A DNA stretch of 64,000 nt from Denitratisoma sp. DHT3 (GTDB lineage Bacteria > Pseudomonadota > Gammaproteobacteria > Burkholderiales > Rhodocyclaceae), in NCBI RefSeq assembly GCF_007833355.1, contig NZ_CP020914.1:2156047-2220046 (forward strand), written 5' to 3'. The notes beneath the pieces were generated by a model. It worked only from the letters and a program-made list of their open reading frames with translations, did not search any database and was not told the origin of the DNA. The number at the start of each line of letters is the position of its first letter. The first letter of the stretch is position 1. Below, piece by piece: positions 28,737 through 37,387 of this stretch. The translations under genes and the position numbers were made by a program.

Positions 28737-28959
28737 GCGAAATAGTCAATTGAAACGGCAAGTCAAATGTTCGCGCGCAGCGAGTCGTCATTGCCACCTC
28801 CCCCAGAGAGGGGGGCGAAGGCGGGGTTTCGCGAAGCACTGCTTTGCGCCGCCGTAGCCGGTCGGCTGTGCAAAGCCGACCGTGGGCAGCTGGGAGAGGG
28901 AGGGCCTTCCTGCCCTCCGCGTATTTCATGCTCCGGGACGAAAAATTAGTTTCCATGAG
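28737..28959 (-). repeat. Intergenic repeat, copy 1 (with nested hairpin insert)
   Basis: Matches the element at 32071-32223 at both ends: AGTCAATTGAAACGG near the left and CTGCCCTCCGCGTATTTCATG near the right. Compared with that copy it carries about 70 extra bases (about 28818-28890), including GGTCGGCT/AGCCGACC, a near-perfect hairpin. It almost exactly fills the gap between the rlmH stop and the maf start. Confidence 0.75.
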
Positions 28960-28967
28960 CAATCGTC

Positions 28968-29438
28968 TCACTCGCGGTGGTAGGGATGGCCGCGCATCAG
29001 GCTGACGGCCCGATACAGGGCCTCGGCCAGAATCACGCGCACCAGGGCATGGGGCAGGGTCAGGCCGGAGATGCGCACCCGCTCGTCCGCTTCCTGCCTG
29101 AACGCCGGGTCCAGACCGTCGGGACCGCCGATCAGGAAGGCCACGTCGTCGCCTTCGTTCAACCAGCGCTGAAGCCGTTCCGCCAAGCCGCGAGTGGTCA
29201 GCTCCGTTCCCCGCTCGTCCAGGACGATGCGACGGCAACGCGCGGGCAGCGCCGACCGCAGCCGCACGGCTTCGGCCGCCATCATGGCCGCCACCGGCTT
29301 GCCCTCGGCGCGCGGTTCGGCCTTCACTTCCAGCAATTCAAGAGGCAACTCGCGCGGCATCCGCTTGGCAAACTCGCCGTAGCCGGCGCTCACCCAGTCG
29401 GGCATGCGCGTGCCGACCGCCGCGATCAGCAATTTCAC
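28968..29438 (-). CDS. rlmH: 23S rRNA pseudouridine1915-N3 methyltransferase RlmH
   Basis: SPOUT-class methyltransferase (156 aa, normal length) acting on helix 69 of 23S rRNA. The knot region carries [13 protein letters not shown] and the C-terminal [21 protein letters not shown] and GHPYHRE motifs are diagnostic. The start is the GTG at 29438, which overlaps the rsfS stop (GTGA) and gives the expected [13 protein letters not shown]-terminus; the longer open frame is a shadow of rsfS. Confidence 0.95.
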   Translation of the reverse strand: MKLLIAAVGTRMPDWVSAGYGEFAKRMPRELPLELLEVKAEPRAEGKPVAAMMAAEAVRLRSALPARCRRIVLDERGTELTTRGLAERLQRWLNEGDDVAFLIGGPDGLDPAFRQEADERVRISGLTLPHALVRVILAEALYRAVSLMRGHPYHRE

Positions 29439-29902
29439 GCTTGATCCGGACTCTTCGCGGCACCGCTCCGGCTGCGCCGGACGGACGCGGGCTTGGCGCG
29501 GGGCACGGGCGCTTCCCCATCCCCGTCGCCGGCTTCCTCGTCGGCGCCGGCCGCCGCGCGCCTGGCGCCCGACCGGCGGGCGCCGGCCTGCCACAGTTCC
29601 TCCAGGTTGTAGAAACTGCGGACCGCCGGCTGCATGACATGGACCACGATGTCGCCCAGATCCACCAGCACCCATTCGCCACCCGCCTCGCCCTCGACCC
29701 CGATCACCTCGCCGCCGGCTTCCTTCACCTTGTCATGGACATTGCGGGCCAGGGCCTTGACCTGGCGATTGGAGTTGCCACTGGCGATCACGATGCGCTC
29801 GAAGAGCGAGGTGAGCCTGGCGGTGTTGATGACTTCGATGTCCTCCCCCTTGATGTCCTCCAGGGCGGCGACGACGATTTTCTGTAGCTTGCGGATATCC
29901 AT
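29435..29902 (-). CDS. rsfS: Ribosome silencing factor RsfS
   Basis: Binds ribosomal protein uL14 and blocks subunit joining in starvation. Residues 1-110 are the RsfS domain ([22 protein letters not shown], then [16 protein letters not shown] and FYNLEELW). A C-terminal tail of about 45 residues rich in Ala, Arg and Gly ([17 protein letters not shown]) is extra relative to the shortest family members. It is translationally coupled to rlmH. Confidence 0.94.
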   Translation of the reverse strand: MDIRKLQKIVVAALEDIKGEDIEVINTARLTSLFERIVIASGNSNRQVKALARNVHDKVKEAGGEVIGVEGEAGGEWVLVDLGDIVVHVMQPAVRSFYNLEELWQAGARRSGARRAAAGADEEAGDGDGEAPVPRAKPASVRRSRSGAAKSPDQA

Positions 29903-30583
29903 TCAAGAAGCCTGATAAAGATGGTTGCGATCAATATAGTCAAGCGCCGCGTCCGGCAGCAAATAGCGGATGCTGTCGCCCTGCGCCAGCATCCGGCGGA
30001 TCGCGGTCGCGGAAATGTCGAGCGCCGTGATCGAAAAGGGCAGTATCCGACCGGCCGGCACGGCCGCCAGTTCCCCGGCGTCCCGAGCCTGGCGCCGCTC
30101 CAGTTCCCCGGCCAGGAGCGCCGGCAGCGCCGCGGCGTCGAGGTCGTGGCCGGGGCGCGTCGCCACCGCCAGATGGGCCAGGTCGAACAATTCGCGCCAG
30201 CGATGCCAGGACGCCAGGCCGAGGAACGCATCGGCGCCCACCAGCAGCACCAGCGGCCGCGCGGCGCCGAAGCGCTCGCGCAATCGCTCCAGGGTGGGTA
30301 CGGTGTAGCTCGGCTGCGGGCTCTCGGCCTCCAGGGCGATCACCTCGAACGCGGGGTTGCCCTGCGCCGCCAGGCGCGCCATGGCCAGGCGATCGGCGGC
30401 GGGTGCCTGCGGCGCCGAGCGATGGGCGGGCCGGCCCGCCGGGATCAGGCAGACCCGCTGCAACCCCAGGCGGACGCGGGCCTCCTCGGCCAGGCGCAGG
30501 TGTCCGTAGTGGATCGGATCGAAAGTCCCGCCCAGGAGGCCGATGGGTTTGCGATCCTCCTCACGCATCGGCGCCGAAGACAT
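29903..30583 (-). CDS. nadD: Nicotinate-nucleotide adenylyltransferase NadD
   Basis: Makes deamido-NAD from nicotinate mononucleotide and ATP. The nucleotidyltransferase signature IGLLGGTFDPIHYGHLRLAEEA is near the N-terminus and the ISATAIRRMLAQGDSIRYLLP motif near the C-terminus. The ATG at 30583 gives 226 aa and overlaps the upstream gene by 23 bp. An in-frame ATG at 30568 (8-bp overlap) is equally plausible. Confidence 0.93.
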   Translation of the reverse strand: MSSAPMREEDRKPIGLLGGTFDPIHYGHLRLAEEARVRLGLQRVCLIPAGRPAHRSAPQAPAADRLAMARLAAQGNPAFEVIALEAESPQPSYTVPTLERLRERFGAARPLVLLVGADAFLGLASWHRWRELFDLAHLAVATRPGHDLDAAALPALLAGELERRQARDAGELAAVPAGRILPFSITALDISATAIRRMLAQGDSIRYLLPDAALDYIDRNHLYQAS

Positions 30584-31298
30584 CCCGATAGCTCAGGTAC
30601 ACGCTCGCCATCAGCACCGGCGCCAGCACCAGCATCATGAGCATGCGCAGGACCATCGCCACGCCGCCGGCGACGGCGCCCGACAGCAGGCTGGCCAGCA
30701 CCACCAGCAATCCCGGCAACACCACGCCGATCGCGGCGATCACCAGGCCGTAGACGGCAAAGGCGCGCCAATTGCGTATCGTGGCGACGATGCTGAAGAA
30801 CACCGCCTTGGCCGGTGCGACGCCCGCCCAGCCGGTCAGCATGGGAGCGAACCAGAAAGCCAGCATCAGCGGCATCGCCAGCACCAGCATCAGCAGCGCC
30901 AGACGCAGCAGCTGTTCGGGGTCGGGCTGCGCCAGATCCACGCTTTCCAGGCCCGACAGCGTCAGCATCAGCAACAGCAGCAGGGACGCCAGCAGATTGA
31001 GCCCCCCCAGCTGCAACAGTGCCTTGCGCTGTTCGCGCAGCCCCTGGAACAGGGTGCCCGGACGCAGTGCGCCGAAGGCGTCGATCTCGCGGCAGCCGTT
31101 GGCGACGATCAGGGTCATCGTGGGCAGGGCCAGGGTCAGCAGGAACGGTCCTATCAGGGGCAACAGATTGACCAGGAGGATGACCAGGAAATAGCCCAGC
31201 GTCAGGGCGGTCATCAGGGGCGGATTGGCTCGGAAAAGGCGGAATCCCGCCACGAGCCAGAGGACGCCATGGCGGGCGGGAAGACGGTGGGCCTGCAT
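30561..31298 (-). CDS. BPSS1780 family membrane protein (copy A)
   Basis: Polytopic inner-membrane protein (245 aa, about six spans) of the betaproteobacterial BPSS1780 family, function unknown. The N-terminal GVLWLVAGFRLFRANPPL and the C-terminal ASVYLSYRDVFG motifs are shared with the adjacent paralogue, which ends ASVYASYRDIF. It overlaps nadD, so it may be read on the same transcript. Confidence 0.85.
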   Translation of the reverse strand: MQAHRLPARHGVLWLVAGFRLFRANPPLMTALTLGYFLVILLVNLLPLIGPFLLTLALPTMTLIVANGCREIDAFGALRPGTLFQGLREQRKALLQLGGLNLLASLLLLLMLTLSGLESVDLAQPDPEQLLRLALLMLVLAMPLMLAFWFAPMLTGWAGVAPAKAVFFSIVATIRNWRAFAVYGLVIAAIGVVLPGLLVVLASLLSGAVAGGVAMVLRMLMMLVLAPVLMASVYLSYRDVFGADA

Positions 31299-31313
31299 GA
31301 AGCTATGAAGAAG

Positions 31314-32063
31314 TCACAGAAAAATGTCGCGGTAGGAAGCGTAGACGGAGCCGACCACCACCGGCACCAGGACCAGCAGTCCCAGGCCGAAGGGAATCGC
31401 GGCGATGAAGCCGAGGACGAAAACCACCACGCCATACACCAGGAAAGGCAGAACGTTCTTCAGGCAAGCGGAGAAGCTGCCCTTGAGGGCCGCCAGCGGC
31501 GCCGCATCGCCGAGCATCACCAGCGGCACGGCGAACCACAGCGCCATGGTCAGCGGCACCGACAGCGCCATCACCAGCAGCCAGGCCATCAACATGCCGC
31601 CGACGGCCAGGGTGGCGCCGGCCACGGGCGCCACCTGCCCGCTCCACAGCCCTCCCATCATGGCGCCGCCGCCGATCAGGAAGGCGGCCAGGGCGATCGC
31701 CACCATCGCGGCCACGGAGAGCAGGCCCAGGGTGATCAGGTTGCCGGTGTTGGCGCGAAAGCCGGCGAGCAGCGTGTCGAACTGCAAGTCCTCGTCCCGC
31801 TCCTGCGCCGCGCACCCCGCCATCAGGCCGCCGAGAAAGACCGGCATCAGCAGGGCCGAGGCGATGCCGCCGAAAAAGGGCACCAGATGCAGCAGCACCT
31901 GAATGACGAACAGCACCACGGTCAAGGCGATCCAGATCGCCGGCGCCGCCCGGAACATGCGCCAGCCGTCGGCCAGCCACTGGGTGCCGCGCTCGATGCC
32001 GACCGTCCTGGGTTCACGGGGGGACTGTGCGGTTGGCACGATGGAGGTGGTTTCGTCGCTCAT
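31314..32063 (-). CDS. BPSS1780 family membrane protein (copy B)
   Basis: Paralogue of the next gene (249 aa). After a charged N-terminus (about 24 residues) comes GTQWLADGWRMFRAAPAIW, then about six membrane spans, ending SVYASYRDIF. Family function is unknown. The tandem arrangement 15 bp apart indicates an old duplication. Copy 2 of the intergenic repeat lies directly upstream. Confidence 0.85.
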   Translation of the reverse strand: MSDETTSIVPTAQSPREPRTVGIERGTQWLADGWRMFRAAPAIWIALTVVLFVIQVLLHLVPFFGGIASALLMPVFLGGLMAGCAAQERDEDLQFDTLLAGFRANTGNLITLGLLSVAAMVAIALAAFLIGGGAMMGGLWSGQVAPVAGATLAVGGMLMAWLLVMALSVPLTMALWFAVPLVMLGDAAPLAALKGSFSACLKNVLPFLVYGVVVFVLGFIAAIPFGLGLLVLVPVVVGSVYASYRDIFL

Positions 32064-32070
32064 GGCCTTA

Positions 32071-32223
32071 GCGTGAACTAGTCAATTGAAACGGTAGGTC
32101 AAATATTCGAGCGCAGCGAGCAAACCGGTCACCGCCCCCGGAGAGGGGGAGGCTGGGAGGGGACAGGCCTGCCTGCCCTCCGCGTATTTCATGTTTCGGA
32201 GCGAGAATCCTGCGTCCATGAGC
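32071..32223 (-). repeat. Intergenic repeat, copy 2
   Basis: A 153-bp copy of the element at 28737-28959 without the nested insert. It begins 8 bp before the BPSS1780 copy B start codon and ends 2 bp short of the DUF2782 stop codon, so it makes up essentially the whole intergenic space. Confidence 0.75.
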
Positions 32224-32225
32224 GG

Positions 32226-32573
32226 TCAATTCCAGGTCCGGATCACCCACATCGGCGGCTGCACGCTGGGGCCGAGCGCATCGCGGCGGGCCCAGGCGCC
32301 CTTGCCGTCCTCATCCACCAGATAGTAGGGCACGCCATGGCGGGGCGTGACCTTGAGCATGTAGAGGCGGCCGTTGATCCGGTATTCCTCGACCTTGTCC
32401 TCGCCCCGCTTGGTGATGGTCACCTGCGGCTCCAGTTCCTGGTCCAGCGCCACGCCGGGCGGAGGCGGCGGCACCTCGGGCAGCGGTTCCAGATTGTCCG
32501 GGCGCTTGGCGGCCGTGTCGGCCCAGGCGGGCAACGCGGCGGCGAGCAGGATGAGAAGCGTGAGGCGGCGCAT
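32226..32573 (-). CDS. DUF2782 domain-containing protein
   Basis: Small exported protein (115 aa): signal peptide (about residues 1-18, ending PAWADT), a Pro-rich linker (PEVPPPPPG), then the DUF2782 core with VTITKRGEDKVEEYRINGRLYM and VPYYLVDEDG. Function is unknown; the family is often encoded near polA in Betaproteobacteria, as here. The ATG at 32573 has AAGGA 7 bases upstream. Confidence 0.85.
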   Translation of the reverse strand: MRRLTLLILLAAALPAWADTAAKRPDNLEPLPEVPPPPPGVALDQELEPQVTITKRGEDKVEEYRINGRLYMLKVTPRHGVPYYLVDEDGKGAWARRDALGPSVQPPMWVIRTWN

Positions 32574-32620
32574 GGGGTTTCCTTTCGAAATGCCGTCCGA
32601 TTCTAGCAGAGGCACCGGAT

Positions 32621-33349
32621 TCACAAATTGAGCAGAAGCTCGTGCTCCGCCGGCAGATGAGCGAAGCCGCGCCGCTCGTAGTGGCTGAAAATCGCCTCCA
32701 CCACCGCCTCGGGTTCATCGATCACCTGCAGCAGGTTCATGTCGTCCGGATGGATCATGCCTTCCGCCACCAGCCGGTCGCGGAACCAGTCCACCAGCCC
32801 GCCCCAGAACCCGCTGCCCACCAGGATCATCGGGATGCGGGGCGACTTGCCGGTCTGGATCAGGGTCAGCGCCTCCAGCAATTCGTCCAAGGTGCCGAAA
32901 CCGCCGGGCATCACCACGTAGGCCGAGGCGAGCTTGACGAACATGTACTTGCGGGCGAAAAAATGCCGGAAGGTCTGGGAAATGTCCTGGTAGCGGTTTT
33001 CCTTCTGCTCCATCGGCAACTGGATGTTGAGGCCGATGCTGACGCTCTTGCCGTCGAAGGCCCCTTTGTTGGCGGCCTCCATGATGCCGGGGCCGCCGCC
33101 GGAGATCACCGAGAATCCCGCGTCGGAGAGCAGCCGGGCGATTTTTTCGGTCAATTGGTAATACTCGCTCTCGGGCGCCACCCGGGCGCTGCCGAAAATC
33201 GAGACCGCCGGCCGCACCTGCGCCAGCCGGTCGGTGGCCTCGACGAACTCTGCCATAATGCCAAAGACGCGCCAGGCCTCGCGGGCGTTGGATGTCGGAG
33301 CTGCGGAAGGTCGCTCGAAGGGGGACGGCAACTTGTCTTTCGCGCTCAT
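32621..33349 (-). CDS. LOG-family (TIGR00730) nucleotide hydrolase
   Basis: Rossmann-fold protein (242 aa) of the lysine-decarboxylase-like LOG family; characterised members cleave nucleoside 5'-monophosphates to base and ribose phosphate. The motifs ISGGGPGIMEAANKGAF and MPGGFGTLDELLEALT are the two active-site signatures. Divergent from polA with about 90 bp between. Confidence 0.9.
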   Translation of the reverse strand: MSAKDKLPSPFERPSAAPTSNAREAWRVFGIMAEFVEATDRLAQVRPAVSIFGSARVAPESEYYQLTEKIARLLSDAGFSVISGGGPGIMEAANKGAFDGKSVSIGLNIQLPMEQKENRYQDISQTFRHFFARKYMFVKLASAYVVMPGGFGTLDELLEALTLIQTGKSPRIPMILVGSGFWGGLVDWFRDRLVAEGMIHPDDMNLLQVIDEPEAVVEAIFSHYERRGFAHLPAEHELLLNL

Positions 33350-33436
33350 GAAACAAAACCTTTTCCGGTTAACAACTGCAAGAGAATACGGGGCACCGCA
33401 CCCGGCGCCGCCCCTGTCCTCCGGTGAATGCTCTCC

Positions 33437-36184
33437 ATGACCAAGCTGCTCCTAGTCGACGGTTCCTCCTACCTCTATCGCGCTTTCCACGCCCTGCCGG
33501 ACCTGCGCAACCGCGCCGGGGAACCCACCGGCGCCATCTACGGCGTCATCAACATGCTGCGCCGGCTCGAAGCCGATCATAGCGCGGAGTACCGGGCCGT
33601 GGTGTTCGACGCCAAGGGCAGGACCTTCCGCGACGACTGGTACCCCGACTACAAGGCCCACCGCCCGCCGATGCCGGAGGACCTGGCGGCCCAGGTCGAG
33701 CCGCTCCACGCCTGTGTGCGGGCGCTGGGTTGGCCGCTGCTGATGGTCGAGGGCGTGGAGGCCGACGACGTGATCGGCACGCTGACCCGGCAGGCCGCCG
33801 CCGAAGGCATGGAGTGCATCGTCTCCACCGGCGACAAGGACCTGGCGCAACTGGTGAATTCCCGCGTCAAACTGGTGAACACCATGACCAACGAAGTGCT
33901 GGACGAAGCCGGCGTGGCGGCCAAGTTCGGCGTGGAGCCGCGACGCATCGTCGACTATCTGGCGCTGGTGGGGGACGCGGTGGACAACGTGCCCGGCGTG
34001 GAAAAAGTGGGGCCCAAGACCGCGGTCAAGTGGCTCGCCCAGTACGGCTCGCTCGACGCCATCATCGCCCATGCCGGCGAAATCAAGGGCGCCGTGGGCG
34101 ACAACCTGCGCCGCCACCTCGATTTCCTGCCCCTGGGCAGGAAACTGGTGACCGTCGCCTGCGACCTCGACCTGCCGCAAAAACCCGCCGACCTCTTCCC
34201 CCGCGCCCACGACAACGCGCAACTGGCGGCGCTGTTCGGTCGCCTCGAATTCAAGACCTGGCTCAATGAAGTGCAAAACGGCGGCATGGCGCCGCCGCCG
34301 AATGGCGCGGCCAGGGCATCCAGAGCCGGGGCATCGGCCGCTGCCGCGCCGGCACTGGCGCAGCACGCGCGGGACCATTACGAGACCCTGCTCGCCACGG
34401 CCGACCTGGAGCGCTGGCTGGCGAAGATCGAGGCCGCCGAACTCACCTCTCTCGACACCGAGACCACCGACCTCGATCCGATGCGGGCGCGGCTGGTGGG
34501 CATCTCCTTCGCCGTTACGGAGCAGGGCCGCGTCGAGGCCGCCTACCTGCCCCTGGGTCACGCCTACGCCGGCGCCCCGGAACAACTGGCGCTGGCCGAA
34601 GCGCTGGCGCGGCTCAAACCCTGGCTGGAATCCCCGCGCCACAAGAAGCTGGGCCAGCACCTCAAGTACGACCGCCACGTCTTCGCCAACCACGGCATCG
34701 CCCTTGCCGGCATCGCCGAGGACACCCTGCTCGAATCCTACGTGCTGGAAAGCGACAAGCCCCACGATCTGGGTTCCCTGGCCTCGCGCCACCTGGGCCT
34801 GGCCACCATCGCCTACGACGACATCACCGGCAAGGGCGCCGCGCGCATCTCCTTCGCCCAGGTGGCGGTGGACACGGCCGCCGAATACGCGGCCGAGGAC
34901 GCCGACATCACCCTGCGCGTGCATCGCCACTTCGCGCCGCTGCTGGCCGAGGAACCCAGGCTGGCAGCCCTCTACCGCGAGATCGAGCTGCCCACCGCGG
35001 AAGTGCTCTACCGCATGGAACGCAACGGCGTGCTGGTCGACGCCGGCGCCCTGGCGCGGCAGAGCGACGAACTGGGCCGGCGCCTGCTGCAACTGGAGCA
35101 AGACGCCCACACGCTGGCCGGCCAGCCCTTCAACCTGGCCTCGCCCAAGCAGCTGGCGGAAATCCTGTTCAATCAGCAGGGCCTGCCGGTGGTGAAAAAG
35201 ACGCCGTCGGGCGGCCCGTCCACCGACGAGGAAGTGCTCACCCAACTGGCCGAGGACTACCCGCTGCCCAAGCTGCTGCTGGAGCACCGCAGTCTCAACA
35301 AGCTGAAGGGCACCTACACCGACAAGCTGCCGAAGATGATCAACCCCGCCACCGGACGGGTGCACACCAGCTTCTCGCAGGCGGTGGCGGTCACCGGCCG
35401 GCTCGCCTCCTCCGACCCCAACCTGCAGAACATCCCGATCCGCACCGAGGAAGGGCGGCGCATCCGCTCCGCCTTCGTCGCCCCGCCCGGACATCTGATC
35501 GTCTCGGCCGACTACTCGCAGATCGAGCTGCGCATCATGGCCCACCTCTCCAACGACGAAAGGCTGTTGCAGGCCTTCGCCCAGGGCGAGGACGTGCACC
35601 GCGCGACGGCGGCGGAGATCTTCGGCGTCACCCCGCTGGGGGTGGGCCCCGACCAGCGCCGCGCCGCCAAGGTGATCAACTTCGGCCTGATCTACGGCAT
35701 GAGCGCCTTCGGCCTGGCGCGCGAACTGGGCATCGAGCGGACCGCCGCGAGCGCCTACATGGAACGCTACTTCGCCCGCTATCCGGGCGTCGCCCGCTAC
35801 ATGGAGGAGACGCGGCAGGCCGCCCGCGACCGGGGCTACGTGGAGACCGTGTTCGGCCGCCGCCTGTGGCTGCCGGAGATCAAGTCGAGCAACGTCGGCC
35901 GCCGCCAGGGCGCCGAGCGCGCCGCCATCAACGCGCCGATGCAGGGCACGGCGGCGGACCTGATCAAGCGGGCGATGATCGCCGTGCAGCACTGGCTGGA
36001 CGCGGAAAGCCTGCGTTCCAGGCTGGTGTTGCAGGTCCACGACGAACTGGTGCTGGAGGTGCCGGACGACGAACTGGCCCAGGTCCGGGCCGCCCTGCCG
36101 CGCCTGATGGGCGGCGTCGCCCGCCTCTCGGTGCCGCTGCTGGTGGAAGTGGGTGCCGGCCCGAACTGGGACACGGCGCACTGA
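33437..36184 (+). CDS. polA: DNA polymerase I
   Basis: Full-length Pol I (915 aa). The 5'-3' exonuclease domain (residues about 1-290) starts TKLLLVDGSSYLYRAFHALP. The 3'-5' exonuclease domain keeps the metal-binding Asp/Glu pair in SLDTETTDLDPM, so proofreading looks intact. The polymerase domain has ADYSQIELRIMAHLS (motif A), RRAAKVINFGLIYGMSAFG (motif B) and QVHDELVLEVP (motif C). An ATG 9 bp further upstream is in frame; MTKLLL is the usual N-terminus. Confidence 0.97.
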   Translation: MTKLLLVDGSSYLYRAFHALPDLRNRAGEPTGAIYGVINMLRRLEADHSAEYRAVVFDAKGRTFRDDWYPDYKAHRPPMPEDLAAQVEPLHACVRALGWPLLMVEGVEADDVIGTLTRQAAAEGMECIVSTGDKDLAQLVNSRVKLVNTMTNEVLDEAGVAAKFGVEPRRIVDYLALVGDAVDNVPGVEKVGPKTAVKWLAQYGSLDAIIAHAGEIKGAVGDNLRRHLDFLPLGRKLVTVACDLDLPQKPADLFPRAHDNAQLAALFGRLEFKTWLNEVQNGGMAPPPNGAARASRAGASAAAAPALAQHARDHYETLLATADLERWLAKIEAAELTSLDTETTDLDPMRARLVGISFAVTEQGRVEAAYLPLGHAYAGAPEQLALAEALARLKPWLESPRHKKLGQHLKYDRHVFANHGIALAGIAEDTLLESYVLESDKPHDLGSLASRHLGLATIAYDDITGKGAARISFAQVAVDTAAEYAAEDADITLRVHRHFAPLLAEEPRLAALYREIELPTAEVLYRMERNGVLVDAGALARQSDELGRRLLQLEQDAHTLAGQPFNLASPKQLAEILFNQQGLPVVKKTPSGGPSTDEEVLTQLAEDYPLPKLLLEHRSLNKLKGTYTDKLPKMINPATGRVHTSFSQAVAVTGRLASSDPNLQNIPIRTEEGRRIRSAFVAPPGHLIVSADYSQIELRIMAHLSNDERLLQAFAQGEDVHRATAAEIFGVTPLGVGPDQRRAAKVINFGLIYGMSAFGLARELGIERTAASAYMERYFARYPGVARYMEETRQAARDRGYVETVFGRRLWLPEIKSSNVGRRQGAERAAINAPMQGTAADLIKRAMIAVQHWLDAESLRSRLVLQVHDELVLEVPDDELAQVRAALPRLMGGVARLSVPLLVEVGAGPNWDTAH

Positions 36185-36228
36185 CGGCGCGCCGGACGAG
36201 AAGCGCCCCTGCGTCTGCGGCCCGCCGC

Positions 36229-37329
36229 CTACCCCGCGCCGTCCGCCTCCAGCATCCGCCTCATGTGCGACATCACGGTGAGGTTGGCCGACTCCATGGC
36301 GGCGAGCGCCGCCAGCGCGCCCGGCATGTCGCCGGCCTGATACAGCCTGACCGCCTGGGCGGCATTCTGGTGCACCGCCTTGTGGGGGTCTTCCATTTCG
36401 CGGTAACCAGGCAGCCGGGAGAAACGCTCCTTGCCGTCGCCGTCGTAGTACCACTGCCCGAGGCGGCAGGTCGTGTGGTCGAGCAGGTCGTCGGGATCGA
36501 GCTGGGCCTTGCCCATGAACACCTGGTAGACGGCAAACTTCAGGCCGATCTCCTGGAGATTGGCCAGCTCGGCGTGTGAAATCACCGTGGCGGTGGAAAT
36601 GGATGTCTCCAGATCGCCGGACAATTCGAACAGCCGCCGCATCCCTTGCGTCGCGGCGTCGCTGTCGTGGCTGAGGGTCCGTGCGTCTTCCGCGCTCTGC
36701 TCCATCAGCCCCTTGGTCTGGCTGGTGTCCTCCTGGATCTGGCCAACGAGATCGGCAATTTCAGTGGTCGCCTTGGCGGTGCGCTCGGCAAGCTTTCTCA
36801 CCTCGTCGGCCACCACGGCGAAACCGCGCCCGTGTTCACCGGCGCGGGCCGCCTCGATGGCGGCGTTCAGGGCCAGCAGATTGGTCTGGTCGGCGATTTC
36901 CTTGATGAGCTGAACGATGCCGCCGATCTGGCTGGCCTGGGCGTGCAGGCTGGCAACGCTCGACGACGCGTCGCTGATGCGCTGGAACATCGAGCGCAGA
37001 TCGCCGGCGATTTTTTCGAAGGCCTGGCGATTGTCGCCGGACTCCCTGGCCACCTCCATTGCGGACTCGCGCCGGTGCACCATATCGTGGGCGATTCGGG
37101 AAATGCCGCCGTCGACCTCCTGCAACGAATGGTTGAACAGGTCGAGGCTGGAAAACATTTCGGTGAAGAAATGCCGCTCGTCGCGCAATCGCTCCAGGTC
37201 CACGCGCAGCGCCGCGCTTTCCTGTTCCTCGCGGGCAAGCCGCTCGCGCAGCGCGTCCTCGCTCGCCCGCGATTGCTCGATTTCCCGCCGCAGGCGCTCA
37301 CGCTCTTTCTTCTGGTTCCAGTCGAACAT
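36229..37329 (-). CDS. Soluble methyl-accepting chemotaxis protein with CZB domain
   Basis: Cytoplasmic chemoreceptor-like protein (366 aa) with no membrane span. An N-terminal coiled coil ([14 protein letters not shown]) leads into the MCP signalling hairpin with [21 protein letters not shown]. The C-terminal CZB zinc-binding domain carries [22 protein letters not shown] and [11 protein letters not shown], supplying the His/Cys ligands. CZB domains sense zinc state or oxidants such as hypochlorite in other bacteria. It lies 58 bp downstream of an HD-GYP gene. Confidence 0.9.
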   Translation of the reverse strand: MFDWNQKKERERLRREIEQSRASEDALRERLAREEQESAALRVDLERLRDERHFFTEMFSSLDLFNHSLQEVDGGISRIAHDMVHRRESAMEVARESGDNRQAFEKIAGDLRSMFQRISDASSSVASLHAQASQIGGIVQLIKEIADQTNLLALNAAIEAARAGEHGRGFAVVADEVRKLAERTAKATTEIADLVGQIQEDTSQTKGLMEQSAEDARTLSHDSDAATQGMRRLFELSGDLETSISTATVISHAELANLQEIGLKFAVYQVFMGKAQLDPDDLLDHTTCRLGQWYYDGDGKERFSRLPGYREMEDPHKAVHQNAAQAVRLYQAGDMPGALAALAAMESANLTVMSHMRRMLEADGAG

Positions 37330-37387
37330 CGTTTTCCTCTGGATGAATCGTGGTTACGGGTGACTCCATGCCTTCCCCTGCCGGCTC

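Noticed and set aside
33452..36454. 1000-codon open frame antisense to polA
   Set aside because: Shadow of polA; no domain and no ribosome site.
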